From NCBI GenBank assembly GCA_018398585.1, contig JAGTTD010000015.1, positions 935,001 through 999,000 on the forward strand: a stretch of 64,000 nt of DNA, in the 5' to 3' direction. Positions 42,901 through 52,960 of this stretch are shown here, piece by piece. The notes below the pieces were generated by a model. That model was given only the letters and a program-made list of their open reading frames with translations. It ran no database searches and had not been told where the DNA came from. A program made the translations under genes and the position numbers. Within the stretch, counting starts at the first letter, position 1, and every line of letters starts with the position of its first letter. Source of the stretch: Simmondsia chinensis (lineage: Eukaryota; Streptophyta; Magnoliopsida; Caryophyllales; Simmondsiaceae).

Positions 42901-45900
42901 GAAGTAGACAATCTGATTCCACTATGGGAACAAAAATTCTCAAGTGACCTTGCATGGTGTATGACCCGTCCGGAATCTGGATTATCAGAAGCTTCCACAA
43001 GAAGTACATTACGTCTCCATCCCAAGCAAGGGCTATTCTCATCTAGCAGAATGAACATATCAAAATAGATGGAGTTAACCAGAGCGAGCAATGGAAAAAT
43101 TGCCAACTGCAAAAAATATATCATTGCAAAATATTGTGTCGTGTCTCGAGTTCTTGCTTTGTTTAGAAATGGAAGCTTGCGGTGGCAGTGAAAGGCCCAG
43201 GCCCAGAGGACCAAAGACAGTATGGACCATCTTTTCTGCTTCTGCCTAGTGGGCTCATTTGAGAGAGTTCTAGGGTTTCTTGTTGTGCCTATATAAATGG
43301 TGCTATGCGTTGAAACCATTTTGTATCCCCATTTCATATCACAGTTGATTGCTCTCCATCCGCCCGTGATTTTTCCCTTAATTTGAGGGTTTTCCACGTA
43401 AATCCGTGTCATCGTTTTTTTCCTTACGCTCTCCTCTTTTCAATTTCATTCAAATATATAGCATCTAAATCGGACCCTGTTCTTGGATATTTAGCCTTAA
43501 CACAAACAAACATAAAGTGAATTACACAAGAGCGTGAAAACAATTACCACGTGCTGCAATGGGTTTAGACAAATTTTGAGATTTTCCAGCCTCAGAAAAT
43601 CTCTCATCCTGCTGATAAGGCAATGTCAACCTCTCACAAGCACTTTTGAAGGCCTCTGAGTTGTTTTCAACGTACTCCTCGGTAGCAGACTCCAACCTCA
43701 TCCAACCCGCAGGATCGGTTTCATCCAGGTCCATATCACAACGTTCGTCAACTGTAGGATGAAGATATTGTAAGAAACTCTAATCTTATCCAATAAAAAA
43801 AAAAAGAAGAAATTGGATACTTCCCAGATGAATAGTAGGGCTTTATGTCACTAGTTCTTAGTTTTTGGTGGGTCGTCCTTTTCATCAAAAAGAGAGATTA
43901 TTAAGAGAAGTAGTATATAAAGAGCTAAAAGCAAGCACAGTGTTCTAAAATTAGGGACAACCAAGATCTAGAAAGATAGATGTCGAAACAACAAAAGGAA
44001 CTAAGAAGATCAATGATGACCGAAAATTATTATGTAATAGTGCAAAGTAACCATATAAGGATCCTCACCGGGATTAAAACGGTAGTATTGTATTTCGGGA
44101 AGCATGGGCAACAGTGTACTTAATGCTTCTTCCACTCTTTCAATCGAGCACGCACTTTCTATTAACACGGGAACCGTGTCCCAAATAAGCCACCCGCCCT
44201 TCCGAACCTATTCCAGCAGATGTACAACAGGTAAAAATAGCAACTATCTTGATTTTTCCTCTTTTCTAATCAAAATAGAACGAAAGACAATCCCTTCAAA
44301 AATAGGGATTCCATTTTTTCTGACGGTAAATCTTTTCTATCTCAATTCCATTGTTTCTTTGCATAACTTCATATTTATCCTTCGTTGAGGAAAATTTGAC
44401 TTCCTCTCAACAAAAGTGGGAAACATTTTCCTCCATTGAGGGGAAAACATTTTCCGCAGTAATCTCATACCATATGCTTCATTCAACCTCAACTTGGCCA
44501 AGCATGACCTCATGCAAATTTATAAAATGAAATTAATGTCTTTAGTTAAAAAGACAGAAAAATATTTCTAACTAAAAATATTTTATGAAGAAAAATTTTT
44601 TGTAAAGAAAATGTTCTCTGTAGAACAAAAATGGAGCAAGAATGCAAACAAACAATTACCTTTGTAGGGACAGAACCACATCCAATTGAAACCAGACAAT
44701 CAATTTTTGAGTCGGGCCACAAAAGCTGGGCTTCCCTTATGGCAAAAATAGTTGGATTATTTGCCACAATGGCACCATCTTGCCAGCGATTCACATCTGA
44801 AACAAAAGGAATATGTGAAGCGGAAGGGATGGAAAAGAAGAAAAGGAATAGTAAACAGAGAAACGAACAAGAAGATTTTACCATCAGAGAAATCATCAAG
44901 ATAATATGGAGCAGCAGAAGATGCTCTAATAGCTTGCCAGACGTGATGTTTACAACTACCAATAAAAGCACTGCGCTTGTAGCCAACTTGAGAACTAGCA
45001 TCAGCTGCCCCAGACATGCTGATTGCTGAACTTTCAGAAGGTGAAAGATACATCTCTGGCGTGCCAGCGGGGTACTGAAGTTCAACGGCAAAAATCATCA
45101 TAAAATACAATACTAAGGAAGAAATTTTCAGTAAGTACTCAATTTAGATAATGAATTCCAATTGAAGCATCAGGCAAAGCTGAACGAAAACCGTGGAGAA
45201 TAATCTGCTCTATAACCTGATAATTCCGAAATACGAATGGTTGGGCAGGAACCACACTGACGAGAGTTGATACCACGAACACTTTGGGTATGCTTTTCAC
45301 AGCTGAATCAATCAATAAATCTCCATCTTCATCGGTGCACATTTCTTTTAGCAACCTTTCAAACTGATCTGCACTGTGCTGCAAAGAATATATGATTTTG
45401 TCTTCTTTCGATGAAGAAATTCCCAGTAAATCAAGGACGGGAAAAGGAGGCACAAGTGTCCTCGATTATAACCACTAGTAGTAGAGAAACACAAGTACAG
45501 CATAAAAATAGGGTATGGAATGAGGGAGTTTAAGAAGTCATCCATACTTTTGCTCCATGCACAGCAACTCGGAATCTCTGAGATGAACTTTTGTATATCT
45601 GATCCAACTTTTCCCTCCAAGTTGCCGCCTCATTGTCTTTGGTGACGGGTTCAGCAAACACAAGCTTACCTGGAAAAGCAAAGAACAAGATTGACGGATA
45701 CAAACTGTTTTGCCCTTGTGCAACAAGATACAAGAAACCTAAATCAACTTTCATTGGTCCATGCGCTTACCAAGTTTCTTGTATATTTCCTCACACTGGT
45801 CCAATGTCATTGACTTGATTCCAAGAGCCACAGCTAGCATACCACCAGTTGATGTGCCACAGATAAGGTCAAACAACTCATGTATCCGTTTTCCTGTTCC

Positions 45901-48900
45901 TTTTTCTAGTTCTTTCAGTATTTTGACAGTTGCCAGACCCTTCATGCCACCCCCATCCATTGACAGTATGCGAAGCCCTTGCCTTGCCACTGGTCTCCCT
46001 CTGACAGCACGCCGCAGGATCTCATTTTCCCCTGAATGAAAGAAATATTAGTGAAAGTGTCCCAATAAATCATCTCCGAACAATCAGAGAACAGTGGATA
46101 TTAGAACAGACCAAGAATTGCCAGAGCTCGAGCGGCAGCTTTGTTCACACGTAGCTCAGTTGTAGATGTCAAGCGCATGAGAAGTTCCCGCAAACTTTCT
46201 GAAGTAACTAGAATCCTACGATTCTCCAAACAGAACGCCAAATTTCCAATTGCAAACAGAGCAAGCCTTTGCACCTAATATAACAAACAGCCCCTTATCA
46301 CTACATAAGCATTAAAAATTAATTAATCACTCCAAGATGCTTTAGTGAACTACCTCTGGGTTCTTATGAGCGCATAACAATTTCAACGATCTCAACACAT
46401 CCTTGGACAACATTTTCTGGGCTACAGCATCAGATGCAATAGCAAGGTGTTCTACAACTTGTAGCACAGAAATTACTTCCTCTCCAACAGCTGAACTCAG
46501 CACGGTTTCAATGGGTTTCATTATGTCACATTTCATCAGCTGCATTGCAACGGACACGTCTGCAGCAAGCGAAGAAAGAGCGGAGCACGCTTGTTCTACC
46601 TACCGTTAAGAAACAAATATTAAACCATATTTCTGATAATGGACAAGGAAGGGGGTCATCATTGATAAACATACAAGGGAGGGGGTCGTCATTGATAAAC
46701 ATACCACATGACGATTGTCGCTGCTTATCATACTTATAAGCTGCCTCACTGCATTCCCGTCCTTACCAACTACTACACGGTTCTCCTGGTCTTGCATTAT
46801 TTTTGCCAGCGCAGATGCCAGTAAAGGATGATGACAAGAGGAGAAACGGAATATAAGGGAGAAAAAGACACTCAGTTTGTGTCTAGATTGACCAAAATAG
46901 GAAGTAGCCTCCATCTGTATTCATCCACATCATCCGGTAAGAAAAACATATGCTCGAATTAAAAGGTTTTAAACTAGTCACACTGAAAGTGGAGAAAATG
47001 GAACTCTTTTTTACCTCTATTTGCACATTTACTGATCTCAGATTTTCATCGGCTACAATTCGGATGTTAGCAAGTGACAGATGGCGAAGTTTGTGTAGGG
47101 GCAAAATCTCAGGAAGAAATTCAAGAGGATTACCAAATAACCTTAGAACACGTAATTCAGGCATCGCCCTGCAATAAAACTAAAACATCAATAGGCATAA
47201 AAATTCCAGATCCCACAAGTTTGTGTATCAATTACGCACAATGTTTGACAAGTAACAGATGTCAATTACTACGAAATGACCTGAAATCTAGAAGAGGGCG
47301 GACCAGCTTGTTGTGTTCCAGTGAGAGCTCCACCAACCTAACACATTGTCTCAGTTCCACTGCTTGCAGGATTTACACAACAAAACATGCGATTAAGCAA
47401 ATCAACCAGTAATAGGTACTTGCGTATACAGTTATTTCAACAGGCTCACTGCTATCTAATTACTTGGACATGGTTAGACAAGATTATACCCCTCACCTGG
47501 TACTGAAACCAGCATGTTGTTGTCAACTGACAAAACCTTCAAATTTTTCAGATCACCAAGCTCAGCAGGCAAAACCGACAACCTGTTGTTGTCAAGATAG
47601 AGCTCCTCAAGTAAAGGTAGCTGCGTCACCTCCACTGGCAATGCCTGTTTGGTTGCACAACATATTAAGTCAATGGTCCCTAAGATGATGCAAAAGCAAC
47701 ACGGAATCACAAATACAAAGCATAAATATCAAATATTTCCAGTTTAGAAACACTTGAGCACAAGTTCAATAAATATATTTACCTATCCTGACATGAAATA
47801 CTATTTTTATGGAGTTGTTCCTTTTGAGACCGTAAGATTACATTAAGAGCAAAAGACTCTACCTTGACTATCTTAGCCAATACCTCATGGTGGAAATAAG
47901 AAATCACACTGGATAATACACCTCAAGTAAACACAGCTGTAAGCTATGTGAAACGTCATCACAGCAAATGTAGGAATACCCAGAATGGGCGATCAAATAC
48001 CCCTAAATGTTTATGACATTAAAGAAGGTAGAAATAATATTTCCTCAGACATAATGTGATTTGCTCTATGTTGTTCAAAAGATCAAAATGTCCTTCTCTT
48101 CCTACTCTGGCCCCAATCATTATAGTAACAAATTTTCAATAACTACAACTTAAGTTGGAGCTATGAGGAGATTCTTATGTCAATGAAGATCGCTTCCAAT
48201 CCCTAAATAACTATTTATTTCTTGCTTCATCTCCCTTTTTTTAAATATTTTTTTAACAATGGTAAAGAGGTACGAAATTGCCCTAGGAGGAGCCTCAAAC
48301 CCAAGACCTTATTATAATGTCAAGCATCTATCTTGATATCGTCACTCTAGCAATGCTTACTTTTTCAATTGGTGATTTTCACAGTACAGAAGGGTAGATT
48401 GCCAGAATGCTGAAGAAATATGTCCAAAAAAAAGCTTTGGTTAGCTTGGCAGCAAAACATCCCTTTACCTTATGCATAAAAAATATTCAAACAAAAAATT
48501 GACAGACAAAAAGGGCAGACCCACGAATTCATCATTGCCCATACAAGCAGTAGGGTAGACAGACTACACTCCAAATGATCATCATCAATCAACTAACTTA
48601 GCATAGGATCACAGGTTGAATTAAAGGCTATCATTTCATTTTATATGCAGCTCAATAAATTATTAACTGTGAAATTATCACTTAGGTATCCTGAGGTTTG
48701 ACTAGTAATCACTTAGGTACTCCGATATTTCAATATATATAATAAGGTGGACACCGTGAGATTTGAATATTTTATCACCTAGGTACCTTATGTCAGAATG
48801 TGATAAATTTTTATAAGAATCTGACCAATGTTATAAATAAAATGCTAATATAGCACATAATTATAATAATATATATAAGCAATGCCGATGTTTGTAGCAA

Positions 48901-49813
48901 AAATTCAACAAATTACAATAAAAAAATTCAGCAAATGTTGACGTAAACTATGTAAATATTGTTGAAATCATGTGTTAGCTTCGCACTTTTTGGCAAAATA
49001 TCATCAAATTCTAATGAAGATACCAATATCTTATCAGAATCATGTTCCATTCTAGCAGTTTCCAATGAAAATCTATCGAATTTCAACAAAAGGGCAAGGT
49101 CCGCAAGTCATAAAATGTTTAACCTCAAGGTAACCCGTTGTCTATACAAAAATGTCGGCTTACTTGGGTGATAACTGATCAAAACCCGTGTCACCTAAGT
49201 GATAATTTATGGATTAAACTATTGATCGTAGGATTCAAAAGGAACTCACAGAGATACCACAACCGCAGAGATTGAGTATAGTAACAGTCTTCCAATGCTC
49301 AGCAAAGCAAAACAACTCATCTCCCACCCCTCCACCACCGCCACCAGCCGCAACTGCCGCAGCAGTTGGTGACGCCGAAAGGTTTGACCGGAGCAACCGA
49401 GCAAGCACGCCGGTCCCGTCGCTCTGCTGCCCCGACCCGGCCGCCTTGACCATGGTAACTGCCCGCAACGGCTCCCTCATCTTCACAACCTTCATCTCCA
49501 CCCCTACATTTTCTCTCTCTCCACCTTCCCTCTCCTCCACCGCCGTAAATTCCACCAAGACGGTGTCTTCCGGCGGCGGCATCGCCACCATCAGCTTCGA
49601 TTGTAACCGTAACGCCACCTGCTCTTCGTCATCGCCGGCCGTCCATTCAAGCTCGATCTTCTTCGATCCACCGTTAGATTCATCGGAAACCGCCGTCGGC
49701 GAATGATCCGGCGATTGGGTCGGATCGTCGTTGTCATCGTCCTCGAAATCGCCGTAGTGAAGCGTCAAATGGAAGATTTCTGATGGTCGTTTCCATGCTA
49801 ACCCCCACGACAT
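39967..49813 (-). CDS. PLA1: Phospholipase A I (LRR, ARM-like and patatin domains)
   Basis: This is the plant homologue of Arabidopsis At1g61850, a patatin-type lipolytic acyl hydrolase that releases fatty acids from phospho- and galactolipids. Exons on the minus strand: 49813-49250, 47644-47497, 47359-47281, 47168-47015, 46914-46705, 46599-46354, 46274-46112, 46031-45771, 45669-45548, 45378-45217, 45074-44882, 44796-44660, 44207-44069, 43751-43548, 43042-42571, 42084-41874, 41785-41696, 40416-39967. They sum to 4005 bases (1334 aa). The N-terminus MSWGLAWKRPSEIFHLTL matches the family. Leucine-rich repeats span about 189-310 and helical ARM-like repeats about 340-520. Patatin core: DGGGMKG (547-553), nucleophile elbow GTSTGG (Ser582), and the catalytic Asp in DGA (D774). 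The acidic C-terminus ends HRKLRYSCHLANMP. The start is the ATG at 49813; two upstream in-frame codons begin with TTG. Confidence 0.95.
40542..40972. repeat. Diverged tandem duplication, one unit split by a SINE
   Basis: The left half at 40542-40600 matches 40862-40920 (CTATGTTTTYGG, TTTGRAGTGTC, GTCCTAGAATC). The right half at 40736-40776 matches 40933-40972 (CTTTAGGAC, GAGAGTCG). Unit 1 is interrupted by the SINE at 40616-40732; unit 2 is not. It lies in the last phospholipase intron. A related fragment lies at 14365-14460. Confidence 0.8.
40616..40732 (-). mobile_element. 5'-truncated SINE (Au/Angio-type 3' module)
   Basis: It reads CAGTGCCTCAAGGGCTCCCG ... GATGTACGCAGCCTTCCCCC ... GAAGAGAGGCTGTTTCTCAG in plus orientation. 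Like copy 2 at 22791 it has a GGAACATACCC tail instead of TTG repeats, so the two may belong to one subfamily. The 5S head is absent. Confidence 0.82.
41360..41665. repeat. Fold-back repeat with GCCGAGTT / AATTTAGCCAAATA ends
   Basis: The arms GAAAAGCATTTTCAAATAAA and TTTTTCAAACAAAAATACTC flank an A23 run at 41529-41551. It belongs to the GTTTGGCC-type group in a phospholipase intron. Confidence 0.5.
44340..44626. mobile_element. Fold-back repeat, second large copy of the 15095 family
   Basis: It shares TCTCAATTCCATTGTTTCTT, GCATAACTTC, AACCTCAACTTGGCCAA and TAGTTAAAAAGACAGAAAAA with 15095-15390. It lies in a phospholipase intron and overlaps the donor-side end of exon 12's downstream intron. 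Confidence 0.6.
46643..46704. repeat. Tandem duplication of a splice-donor region
   Basis: A unit of about 31 bp containing GGGGGTCATCATTGATAAAC is repeated as GGGGGTCGTCATTGATAAAC, the second copy touching the exon boundary at 46705. Both copies contain GTATGTTT on the minus strand, so the phospholipase exon 5 donor sequence exists twice. Confidence 0.8.
48248..48365 (-). mobile_element. tRNA-derived SINE relic in phospholipase intron 1
   Basis: On the minus strand it has CATTGCTAGAGTGACG, a box-B-like TTGGGTTTGAGGCTCC and an end reading CCTCTTTACCATTGTT plus an A run, similar to the 11863 and 60111 copies. Confidence 0.5.
48672..49208. mobile_element. 537-bp fold-back MITE in phospholipase intron 1
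   Basis: The ends AAATTATCACTTAGGT and ACCTAAGTGATAATTT are perfect 16-bp inverted repeats. Further CACTTAGGTAC / GTACCTAGGTG words repeat within. The 70-codon frame inside is not a gene. It ends about 40 bases from exon 1. Confidence 0.75.
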
Positions 49814-50054
49814 TGCCAAATCTCTCTCCTCTCACCAAAATTTCTTGATGTTCTTGATTCGACTAGACGAGTTGAAATCGAATAACTCTTAGCATTAAAT
49901 TTGCGTAGCAAATTGGAATTGGAATTTCGTGAGAGAGAGATTGGCTAGGGTTTAAGAAATGGCGGAATATTGAACGTCAGACAGGCGATGAAAATGGCGG
50001 AGGAGCGAAAAAATTTGTTGTGGACTTGGAAATGAAGACTCAAATACTTTCAAT

Positions 50055-50594
50055 CGGGGAAGGCAATGGGGCGGATAAAATTTATTATTTGTGGGTATTT
50101 GTTTTATTTGGGTAGGTATGGATATAGATAATGCAAGTAATGGGTATGGATAGGGTACATATTTTAATACCCGTCACGGGTATGGGGCGGGTACGGGTAT
50201 AGGCTTGTACCTGCCCTGCCTCGTACCCGCATGTATCCACCCCGCTCTTCCCCATACCTTCATATCGCCATTGTGTTATTTTATATAAAATAAATTTCTC
50301 AGACAATTTATAGAAGTCATGGTTATTATTGAGAAAAAAAGAAAAGAATTTTATGTATAATAAGTTGGACAATGAATAGGTAACAAGATGGGTACGGGAG
50401 GGTACGAGCGGGTACGGGGTGGGTAATGGGTACCCGTTGGGTACCCGCAGGTAATGGGTATGGGTTTGTACCCGCCGGAGCGGTAAGGGTACCCACTTCA
50501 TACCCGTGGCGGGTACGAGGTATAGAATTTGTGTAGCGGGTACGGGTATGGAGGAGGCGCCCCCCGTACCCGCCTCGCCCCATTGCCATCCCTA
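50055..50594. mobile_element. 540-bp hAT-like MITE with GGGTACGGGTA repeats
   Basis: The left end CGGGGAAGGCAATGGGGCGG and the reverse complement of the right end, TAGGGATGGCAATGGGGCGA, form inverted repeats. The flanks are an exact 8-bp repeat CTTTCAAT (50047-50054 and 50595-50602), the length typical of hAT elements. The interior is full of GGGTACGGG / TACCCGT words. Open frames of 91-138 codons across it are low-complexity and not genes. It lies about 240 bases upstream of the phospholipase start codon. Confidence 0.88.
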
Positions 50595-50784
50595 CTTTCA
50601 ATTCTCCGATAAAAATAAAAAACTTTCAATTGAAGGAAAAAAAACGAAATTTAAATAGTATTAGTTATCTATATTGTTAGGTTAGCAGAAAATAAATATA
50701 AATAGTAAAAATTTATGAAAAATATGAATTTGATCTTTTATTTAGTTGGCAATACAAGGGCGTTATCCTGAAAATATGTTATTT

Positions 50785-50920
50785 TCGAGAACCCCTAACC
50801 TAAGGGATGTAACACGAGGGGAGGTCATTCATCTTAATACTACTACTAAAATTCAAGCACGCTTAATTTTAGAGTTCTAATGAAATTTGTTGCTTGCGTG
50901 CTGGTACTCCCTTGGGTAAA
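50785..50920 (-). mobile_element. 5S rRNA-headed SINE, copy 5 (degenerate, 3' end lost)
   Basis: On the minus strand it carries GTACCAGCACGCAAGC, then AACTCTAAAATTAAGCGTGC, AGTAGTATTAAGATGAATGA and CCTAACC, a decayed 5S head. Its leader matches that of copy 2 (22791-23032). Only a trace of the 3' module remains and there is no TTG tail. Confidence 0.75.
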
Positions 50921-51746
50921 AATTTCTATCTAACATTATGATAACTAAATAATTTCTTACCTCTACTTTCTGAGAAGTTGACAAATGTATTGAATTCTTT
51001 AAAAATACAAATTAAGTTTAATTCATGTGACAATCAAATGGAGCCTAAATATGGGTACAGTTGTAACAGAGCAAAAATATTATTGTCAAATAATGACGTG
51101 ACTTATAATGAATGATAGTCTTAAACTTTTATGAAATTGCTCGGATATTAAAAATTTTGTCTTATTACGAACATTACCCTTAAATTTTAGGGTTCGAGGT
51201 TTGATAAATTGAATTTTTTTAGTTTATACATTTCATATTTAAAACATTTTAGTTTAAAAGTCATATAAAATAATTTTTAGATCAAAAGCTCGTTGTATGG
51301 CATTGTCTTCAAACATATCATACATGACTATATAAGCGGATCAAGCGTATTGAAAACGGTTAAATATATCAAAATATGAATTTAACCCAATTACCTAAAT
51401 AACTTAAGTGGATCAACACAAATTCACCCTGGTCTCAAAAACCCCGGCCTAGATCTGCTATCCTCAGGTAAAATTTGCTTCACATTAGCGTGTCTTGTCC
51501 GATTTTGCAGGGTAACACTGGACGTAGCGAAATCTAACATGACAGGATAGCACAAGACCAACACATCGCTACAGTAGACGGTTTCAATCGGGGTTTTAAA
51601 ATCAGGTTGAATTTGAATTTACGTGTTTAACACATTTAGATAACTAGCATAAATATGGGTTTGACCCATTTAGCTCTTTTTTAACACGTTTGACCCTTCT
51701 ATTTAGTCATAAACAGAATGTACGGTAGAACCTTCCTGATAGGGAA

Positions 51747-52208
51747 TGGGTCAAGTTGAATTTTGATGGGGCCAAAAGAAGTGAATAGGCAACATTTAGA
51801 TATATTATCCGAAATAGTACAGGCGAGAATCTTGGGATAGACTTCGGGAATATTAGCAAGACTTCGGTTATACAGGCAGAAGCTTGGGTTGCGAGAGAAT
51901 GTATTAGAAACTATCTAAAAATCGGAATTACTCACTTGTATATTGGAGGGGATAATCTTACAGTTATTAGATTTTTAACTAGAGAATATAGCTGTCCCTG
52001 ACAAATCAAAATCATAGTGAAAGATATATGAGATTTGCTTCAAAGGTTCATAGAGGTTCGGATCTCGCACATTTTTTGTGAACGTAACATGGTGGCAAAT
52101 GGGTTAGCAGCTTAGGGTTTTAACTTGATGGCCGATGATATTGCTCAACACTTGTGTATGTCTACAGTAATAGATCTCGAATCATTAGGCTGGTCCAATT
52201 GTGAATAG
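51747..52208 (+). pseudogene. RNase H-like domain relic, LINE type, with four internal stops
   Basis: One unbroken frame of 154 codons reads like the plant non-LTR retrotransposon RNase H domain: WVKLNFDGAKRSE, then AEAWVARECIRNYLKIGITH, YIGGDNLTVIRFL, ISHIFCERNMVANGLAA. The Asp of NFDGA, the Glu of AEAW and the Asp of GGDN correspond to the usual acidic positions. In-frame stops occur at four places and no frameshift is needed. No flanking reverse transcriptase was seen. Confidence 0.8.
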
Positions 52209-52259
52209 ACAGTCTAGCGTTCTCCTTACCTTATTAAAAAAAGTTATGTTATTATTCTC

Positions 52260-52833
52260 GAGTTATTTACACTATTGGTCCCTTATCTTTTTAAATTTAT
52301 TCAAATTAGTCCCTTATATTTTGTTTTGTTCAAATTGGTCCCTCAACTTTATAAGTTTATTTAAATTAGTCTCTTATTTTTTCTTTTGTTTAAAATGGTC
52401 AAACATATTTTATTTTATCACAAAATTAGTCCCCATACTGTGACCAAAATCAGATAAAAATTAAAAAGACAAGGTACCAATTTTATGACAAAATAAAACA
52501 CGAGGAACGATTTTAAATAGGAAAAAAAATGAGGGGCTAATTTGAACAAAATAAAATATTTTTTTGTCAACACAAACTCGATTATCTGGCAAACCGCGGG
52601 TCTATGTAGCTACCCACCAGCCACATAGCCCAGGCAAGTCAAGGTAAATCCTTGGGGAGAGCTTCATGCGGGGAGTCGAACTTCTGACCATTAGGCCAAG
52701 AGCATTTTTTCTATCCCCCGATATTCCTCTATCACCGAGGCAAGTCGAAATAAAATATAAAAAACTAATTTAAATAAAATAAAATATAAAAAATTAATTT
52801 AAATACATAAAAATCAACAGTGTAAATAACTCC
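52260..52833. mobile_element. Mutator-like MITE (9-bp duplication) with nested SINE
   Basis: The ends GAGTTATTTACACTATTGGT and AGTGTAAATAACTCC are inverted. The flanks are the exact 9-bp repeat ATTATTCTC (52251-52259 and 52834-52842). The interior has repeated AAATTAGTCCCTTAT words, in inverted order toward the right. A tRNA-derived SINE (52560-52747) splits it. It lies about 100 bases upstream of the PCFS4-like start. Confidence 0.85.
52560..52747 (-). mobile_element. tRNA-derived SINE nested in a MITE
   Basis: On the minus strand a box-A-like TTGGCCTAATGGTCAGAAG and a box-B-like AGTTCGACTCC lead into a body ending with an A7 tail (T run at 52560-52566). The exact 11-bp repeat AAATAAAATAT flanks it (52549-52559 and 52748-52758). 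Confidence 0.85.
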
Positions 52834-52894
52834 ATTATTCTCAAAACAAAGACAAGACGTAAACCCCTGCGTTCCCTCCCTCCACTTCTCTCCG

Positions 52895-52960
52895 ATGGCG
52901 GGCGAGCAAGCTTTCTCTACCCTCCTTCAATGGCGGAACCAAACCCTAATTTCCAATTAG
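52895..52960 (+). CDS. Upstream ORF overlapping the PCFS4-like start, 21 aa
   Basis: An ATG at 52895 opens a 21-codon frame ([20 protein letters not shown]...) that ends with TAG at 52958-52960, 30 bases past the main ATG at 52930 and in a different frame. If the transcript starts upstream of 52895, this overlapping uORF would lower translation of the main frame. Expression is not shown by sequence. Confidence 0.45.
   Translation: MAGEQAFSTLLQWRNQTLISN

Larger units (their letters stand above)
49814..52929. other. Divergent spacer between phospholipase A I and PCFS4-like genes
   Basis: It contains the promoters of both genes, a hAT-like MITE (50055-50594), a degenerate 5S-headed SINE (50785-50920), a LINE RNase H relic (51747-52208), and a Mutator-like MITE carrying a tRNA-derived SINE (52260-52833). 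Confidence 0.75.

Noticed and set aside
42546..43412. A 288-aa protein starting at 43412
   Set aside because: Only 43042-42571 is coding (phospholipase exon 15); the upstream part is intron with an acceptor at 43043-43044.
50085..50601. Open frames of 91 and 138 codons
   Set aside because: They are low-complexity translations of the GGGTACGGG-rich hAT-like MITE.
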